From an uncultured Saprospiraceae bacterium (GTDB lineage: Bacteria > Bacteroidota > Bacteroidia > Chitinophagales > Saprospiraceae): a stretch of DNA of 48,266 nt. Where the stretch lies: NCBI GenBank assembly GCA_938041445.1, contig CALISO010000039.1:1-48266 (forward strand). The letters run 5' to 3'. Within the stretch, counting starts at the first letter, position 1; each line of letters starts with the position of its first letter. Position numbers and translations under genes: made by a program. The notes beneath the pieces are model-generated. The model was not told where the DNA came from. It worked only from the letters and a program-made list of their open reading frames with translations, and searched no databases. Shown here piece after piece: positions 44,777 to 48,266 of the stretch.

Positions 44777-45902
44777 ATTTACGTTTACTAAAGAGTCTTG
44801 TGATGAAGGAAGTCGGATTCTGCAATTGCTTCATCCAATCTGAGAATCGGTGGCGATCTAAGACTCCAACTACTTCTCCATCATTGCTTCTAACCGCTAC
44901 TATAGCAACACCTTCATTCTGCATTTGATCGAATAATTGCAAAAGTGGAGTTTGTCCAGATACATATTGGACTCCTGACTTGTATTGTTGACTGACGGTC
45001 TCAACATGGCGTCGCTGAACAACATCAGCAATGTATGCGTACGGTACTGTTCCTATCACTTTGTCTTCATCATTATAAACTAGATAGTTGTTCTCACCAG
45101 TCGTCTTGAAGGTGTTGATCAGATTATGAAAGGTAGTATCAAGTGTCACTTTAGAAAAATCCTTGAGCATTATATCGCTCACTGACGTGTTATTGAGCTT
45201 GTGCTTTAGTAAGATATTTTGATATTCAGCACCAGATGTATACCAGACAAATACACTAATCACTGCCAATACCATCCCCCAAGAATAGATGGCAAAGACA
45301 AACATACCAACAGCTAGAATACGACCGATATACATAGCAACTCGAGTGGCTACTACCCTATCTAGCTTGATACTTAATAGGGCTCTGAGTATCCGACCAC
45401 CATCCATTGGAAAGGCAGGTATCAAGTTAAAAACAAATAATGCAAGATTAACCACTAGCACTAAAGAGAGTAGCCCAGTTGGGTTATACAAATCAACAAT
45501 AGAAACAAAATCAGGAATAAAAGGTAATCCTCTTAAGTAAATAAGAATCGCAATGCCGGCTGCAATAGCAAGATTAACTAAGGGTCCTGCAATCGCAATA
45601 TTAAATTCTTTAATTGGGGCTTCTGGTATATCTTCTAGCCGTGCAAGACCTCCTATCGGGCTCAGTATAATATCTCGAGTCTTGATTCCATAGCGCTTTG
45701 CCGTCAAGGCATGCCCGTACTCATGAAGGACTACACATAGAAATAAGATTATGATGTATAGTGCCATAAATCCGACACCATAAATACTCTGATGATCACG
45801 ATACTCTAGAAAAAGTAATGTAATGACTAATAAGCCAAAAGACCAGTGTAGCTTCACAGGAATACCTGCAAAAGTGGCTAGCTTATAAGATTTACCAAGC
45901 AT
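44775..45902 (-). CDS. Site-2-type M50 zinc metalloprotease with CBS domains
   Basis: This 375-residue polytopic protein is an intramembrane protease of the SpoIVFB-like M50B type. The zinc motif is HEYGH at 60-64 ('VVLHEYGHALTAKRYG'). The third ligand Asp lies in 'AFPMDGGRILRALLS', within the NPDG-like stretch. About six membrane segments span 1-225. Two CBS domains follow at about 240-360 ('LKDFSKVTLDTTFHNL', 'VAVRSNDGEVVGVLDRHRF'), which bind adenosyl ligands in related proteins. It follows an acyl-CoA dehydrogenase gene after nine bases. Its substrate is unknown; sigma-factor or membrane-protein cleavage is only a family possibility. Confidence 0.95.
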   Translation of the reverse strand: MLGKSYKLATFAGIPVKLHWSFGLLVITLLFLEYRDHQSIYGVGFMALYIIILFLCVVLHEYGHALTAKRYGIKTRDIILSPIGGLARLEDIPEAPIKEFNIAIAGPLVNLAIAAGIAILIYLRGLPFIPDFVSIVDLYNPTGLLSLVLVVNLALFVFNLIPAFPMDGGRILRALLSIKLDRVVATRVAMYIGRILAVGMFVFAIYSWGMVLAVISVFVWYTSGAEYQNILLKHKLNNTSVSDIMLKDFSKVTLDTTFHNLINTFKTTGENNYLVYNDEDKVIGTVPYAYIADVVQRRHVETVSQQYKSGVQYVSGQTPLLQLFDQMQNEGVAIVAVRSNDGEVVGVLDRHRFSDWMKQLQNPTSFITRLFSKRK

Positions 45903-45911
45903 ATTGATAGG

Positions 45912-47069
45912 CTAGCTATGTGAATATAGCTGCCCTTTCATAACACTTCTTGCAATGACAAGTTTTTGAATCTCGGATGTACCTTCATAGATCTGTGTAA
46001 TCTTGGCATCCCTCATCAGGCGTTCGACATGGTATTCTTTGACGAATCCATATCCACCATGAACCTGTACAGCCTCCACGGTATGCTTCATTGCGGCACT
46101 AGATGCAAATAGTTTAGCTTGACAAGCTGCCATATCGTAGTCTTTCCCATTATCCTTGAGCCAGGCTGCTTGATGGACAAGGAGCCTTGCAGCATCGATA
46201 TCAGTCGCCATATCAGCTAACTTGAATGAGATTGCTTGATGTTTGATAATAGGCTTGCCAAATGCTTCCCTTTCGTGAGCATACTTTACAGATAATTCAT
46301 AAGCTCCTGCCGCGATACCTAAAGCCTGAGCAGCAATACCTATCCGGCCTCCAGACAATACCTTCATGGCAAATTTGAATCCAAAACCATCATCACCAAT
46401 ACGATTTTCTTTGGGTACTACTACATCATTATAAACGATCGTATGAGTGTCGGATGCTCGTATACCTAGCTTGTCTTCTTTAGCGCCTATACTGACACCA
46501 TCCCAACCTGCTTCTACAATGAAAGCATTGATACCTCTATGCCCTTTATCTTTGTCAGTCTGAGCTATGACTAGGTGAATCTTAGATGAACTACCATTAG
46601 TAATCCAATTCTTAGTTCCATTAAGGATATAGTGGTCACCTTTATCGATCGCAGTAGTCCGCTGGCTAGTTGCGTCACTCCCAGCTTCAGGCTCACTTAA
46701 GCAGAAAGCACCAATCGTTTCACCAGTAGCAATTTTTGGGAGGTATTTATCTTTTTGTTCTTTATTGCCGAATGTTTCTAACCCCCAACAAACTAGAGAG
46801 TTATTGACTGATACAATCACTGAACAAGAATTGTCAATCTTAGATAACTCTTCCATTGCGATGACATATGAAATAGAGTCCATTCCTCCTCCTCCATACT
46901 CTTCTGATACCATCATCCCAAGAAAACCTAATTCACCAAGTTGCTTGACTTGCTCAGTGGGATAGATCATATCTCTATCTCGTTCAATAACACCGGGCAG
47001 CAATTGACTTTGGGCAAAATCTCTTGCTGCGTCTCTAACAGCAAGTTGTTCTTCAGTAAACTGTATCAT
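45912..47069 (-). CDS. Acyl-CoA dehydrogenase
   Basis: This 385-residue FAD flavoprotein oxidises acyl-CoA to 2-enoyl-CoA in fatty-acid or branched-chain degradation. The first family signature is 'GAFCLSEPEAGSDATSQRT'; the second, 'QVHGGYGFVKEYHVERLMRD', precedes the catalytic Glu362 in 'QIYEGTSEIQKLVIARS'. The Glu position and length fit the short/branched-chain class. No electron-transfer flavoprotein genes are nearby. The gene pairs with the M50 protease downstream, nine bases away, which looks like shared transcription rather than shared function. It is cytosolic. Confidence 0.96.
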   Translation of the reverse strand: MIQFTEEQLAVRDAARDFAQSQLLPGVIERDRDMIYPTEQVKQLGELGFLGMMVSEEYGGGGMDSISYVIAMEELSKIDNSCSVIVSVNNSLVCWGLETFGNKEQKDKYLPKIATGETIGAFCLSEPEAGSDATSQRTTAIDKGDHYILNGTKNWITNGSSSKIHLVIAQTDKDKGHRGINAFIVEAGWDGVSIGAKEDKLGIRASDTHTIVYNDVVVPKENRIGDDGFGFKFAMKVLSGGRIGIAAQALGIAAGAYELSVKYAHEREAFGKPIIKHQAISFKLADMATDIDAARLLVHQAAWLKDNGKDYDMAACQAKLFASSAAMKHTVEAVQVHGGYGFVKEYHVERLMRDAKITQIYEGTSEIQKLVIARSVMKGQLYSHS

Positions 47070-47099
47070 ATAAGAGAGGTATTTAGACTAACAATATTA

Positions 47100-47107
47100 C
47101 AAAAATA
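47100..47107 (-). promoter_or_regulatory. Putative -7 promoter box of the acyl-CoA dehydrogenase gene
   Basis: The minus strand reads TATTTTTG, an exact TAnnTTTG match 31 bases before ATG 47069. The -33 element is not clear. Confidence 0.45.
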
Positions 47108-47307
47108 CTTTAGAGATAATTAAAAAGTCATATTTACACAAGATAAAGATGACACTGTGTCATGATAATTCAAAGTTTTATGTACTCTCTGATTATATAC
47201 TGCTATCTCTCAAGAATAGAATTATGCATCAGATTTCTCGTATTTTGAGACTATCTTATGGAAGATAAGCCTACATCTTTTATTAACAATGCTAATTCAA
47301 ATAAGTT

Positions 47308-48266
47308 ATGTCACTTAATCCCACTCTACAATCACAAGTAATTAACTACCTTAAAATCGTAATCCCACCTAGACAATCGCTTGCGGATATTTTGATTTCA
47401 GAATTAGGTGTAAGTAAAAGTACTGCCTACAAGAAGATAAAGGGTCAAGTCGGTATCTCTATGGACGAGCTAGAAATCCTAGGTAATAAGTATAATATCC
47501 CGATCAGTACATTTCTAGGAAGAACTAGTGATAATATATTCTCATTAGATGCTTTAGAATTATCACCTCGCCATCCTATCGAATATTTGCAACGCATCGC
47601 CATTCACTTCAAGTCATATTTAAAGTATGATGACATTGAGTTTATCTACATCTCCAATATGATTCCAATATTCCACTTGCTTCAGTTTCCGGCTTTGATT
47701 ACTTTGAAACTCTACATCTGGGATATTACTAATTGGAAGACAGAACACAGTGACGATAGATCCTTCAGTATAAGAGCCTATGCTGATAGACTTAAGGATT
47801 TTGAGGTAGCACGTAAGCAAATACTTGATTGCTATCTAAAAATCAAAGGAATAGAAATATGGAACATTCGATTTCTAGATATTCTTGTGGAACAATTCAA
47901 GTATGTGTTAATCAATAGGATGTTGACAGATGAGGCGGAAATAAAGATTATCATTGATCAATTGAAACAACTCTACCACTATCTAGAGCAAGTCGCTAAT
48001 GAAGGACTGAAATATGAAGTGAGTGCAGGCAAGGTTTCATTCAAAAACGATATCGCCATTTATAACAACCAAGTGATTGAAAGTACTAATCTGATATTCG
48101 GACAATCACCACAATTTTCTTCTGTCTACTCTACCTTAGATACACCCAATTATATGAATTGCCTATCTCCAGAGGTGGCGAATCTAGTAAAGAGGTGGCT
48201 TGACCAAGTCATCATCCACTCATTTAAAATATCAAGAGAAGGTAAAAGTGAGCGGCTTAGATTCTT
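47308..48266 (+). CDS. Helix-turn-helix regulator with a long effector-like domain, C-terminus cut off by the window edge
   Basis: The frame is open from ATG 47308 to the right edge, giving 319 residues with no stop. Residues about 20-70 form a helix-turn-helix ('SLADILISELGVSKSTAYKK' then 'ISMDELEILGNKYNIPISTF'), like XRE-type proteins. The following 250 residues are mostly helical, with many aromatic residues ('EYLQRIAIHF', 'LYIWDITNWK', 'LKQLYHYLEQV'). I know related two-part regulators in Bacteroidota but no named function. It is divergent from the acyl-CoA dehydrogenase, with 238 bases between. Start choice rests on this ATG being the first before the helix-turn-helix. Confidence 0.78.
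   Translation, partial: MSLNPTLQSQVINYLKIVIPPRQSLADILISELGVSKSTAYKKIKGQVGISMDELEILGNKYNIPISTFLGRTSDNIFSLDALELSPRHPIEYLQRIAIHFKSYLKYDDIEFIYISNMIPIFHLLQFPALITLKLYIWDITNWKTEHSDDRSFSIRAYADRLKDFEVARKQILDCYLKIKGIEIWNIRFLDILVEQFKYVLINRMLTDEAEIKIIIDQLKQLYHYLEQVANEGLKYEVSAGKVSFKNDIAIYNNQVIESTNLIFGQSPQFSSVYSTLDTPNYMNCLSPEVANLVKRWLDQVIIHSFKISREGKSERLRF

Overview
The window is AT-rich chromosomal DNA from a member of the Bacteroidota, most likely the Saprospiraceae. The evidence is large secreted proteins with type IX secretion (T9SS) C-terminal sorting domains, and a dockerin-like plus cohesin-like C-terminal module that I know mainly from Saprospiraceae surface proteins. Promoters carry the Bacteroidota -7 box TAnnTTTG, Shine-Dalgarno sequences are weak or absent, and Rho has a long disordered insert. 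I see no prophage, insertion sequence, CRISPR array, tRNA, rRNA or defence island.

Layout. Positions 1-12.7 kb hold extracellular functions. These are a cohesin-like protein cut by the left edge, a 1487-residue adhesin-like protein, an orphan NarL/LuxR response regulator, an animal-type haem peroxidase homologue whose proximal haem ligand appears to be missing, and a reprolysin-like metalloprotease with a P-domain. Positions 12.7-22.1 kb hold a DksA/TraR zinc-finger protein with a class III aminotransferase, two tandem secreted thioredoxin-fold proteins, a divergent katG-oxyR peroxide-defence pair, an unknown lipoprotein and a LysE-type exporter.

Positions 22.1-32.7 kb hold two tandem Prc-like S41 proteases, kdsD, a recQ-aroQ pair, rnpA-rpmH and rho. 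Positions 32.8-41.5 kb are mostly housekeeping: serS, a YugP-like metallopeptidase, frr, a GT-C-like membrane protein, rplY (bL25), an NlpC/P60 hydrolase, adk, obgE and dnaA. Positions 41.7-48.3 kb hold a 5'-nucleotidase split over two genes behind a DUF7935-like membrane protein, an OmpH/Skp chaperone, an M50 protease paired with an acyl-CoA dehydrogenase, and a helix-turn-helix regulator cut by the right edge.

Genes that appear to work together: OxyR (with the Cys pair of a peroxide sensor) and KatG. OmpH/Skp, the S41 proteases and KdsD serve envelope biogenesis and quality control. serS, frr, rplY, rnpA and rpmH serve translation. Several start codons are corrected here from promoter position or homology, and three genes seem to need TTG or GTG starts. 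I found no clear new multi-gene system. The best leads are the peroxidase lacking its haem ligand, the inverted and direct repeats upstream of the orphan response regulator, and the neighbouring cohesin-like and dockerin-like surface proteins.
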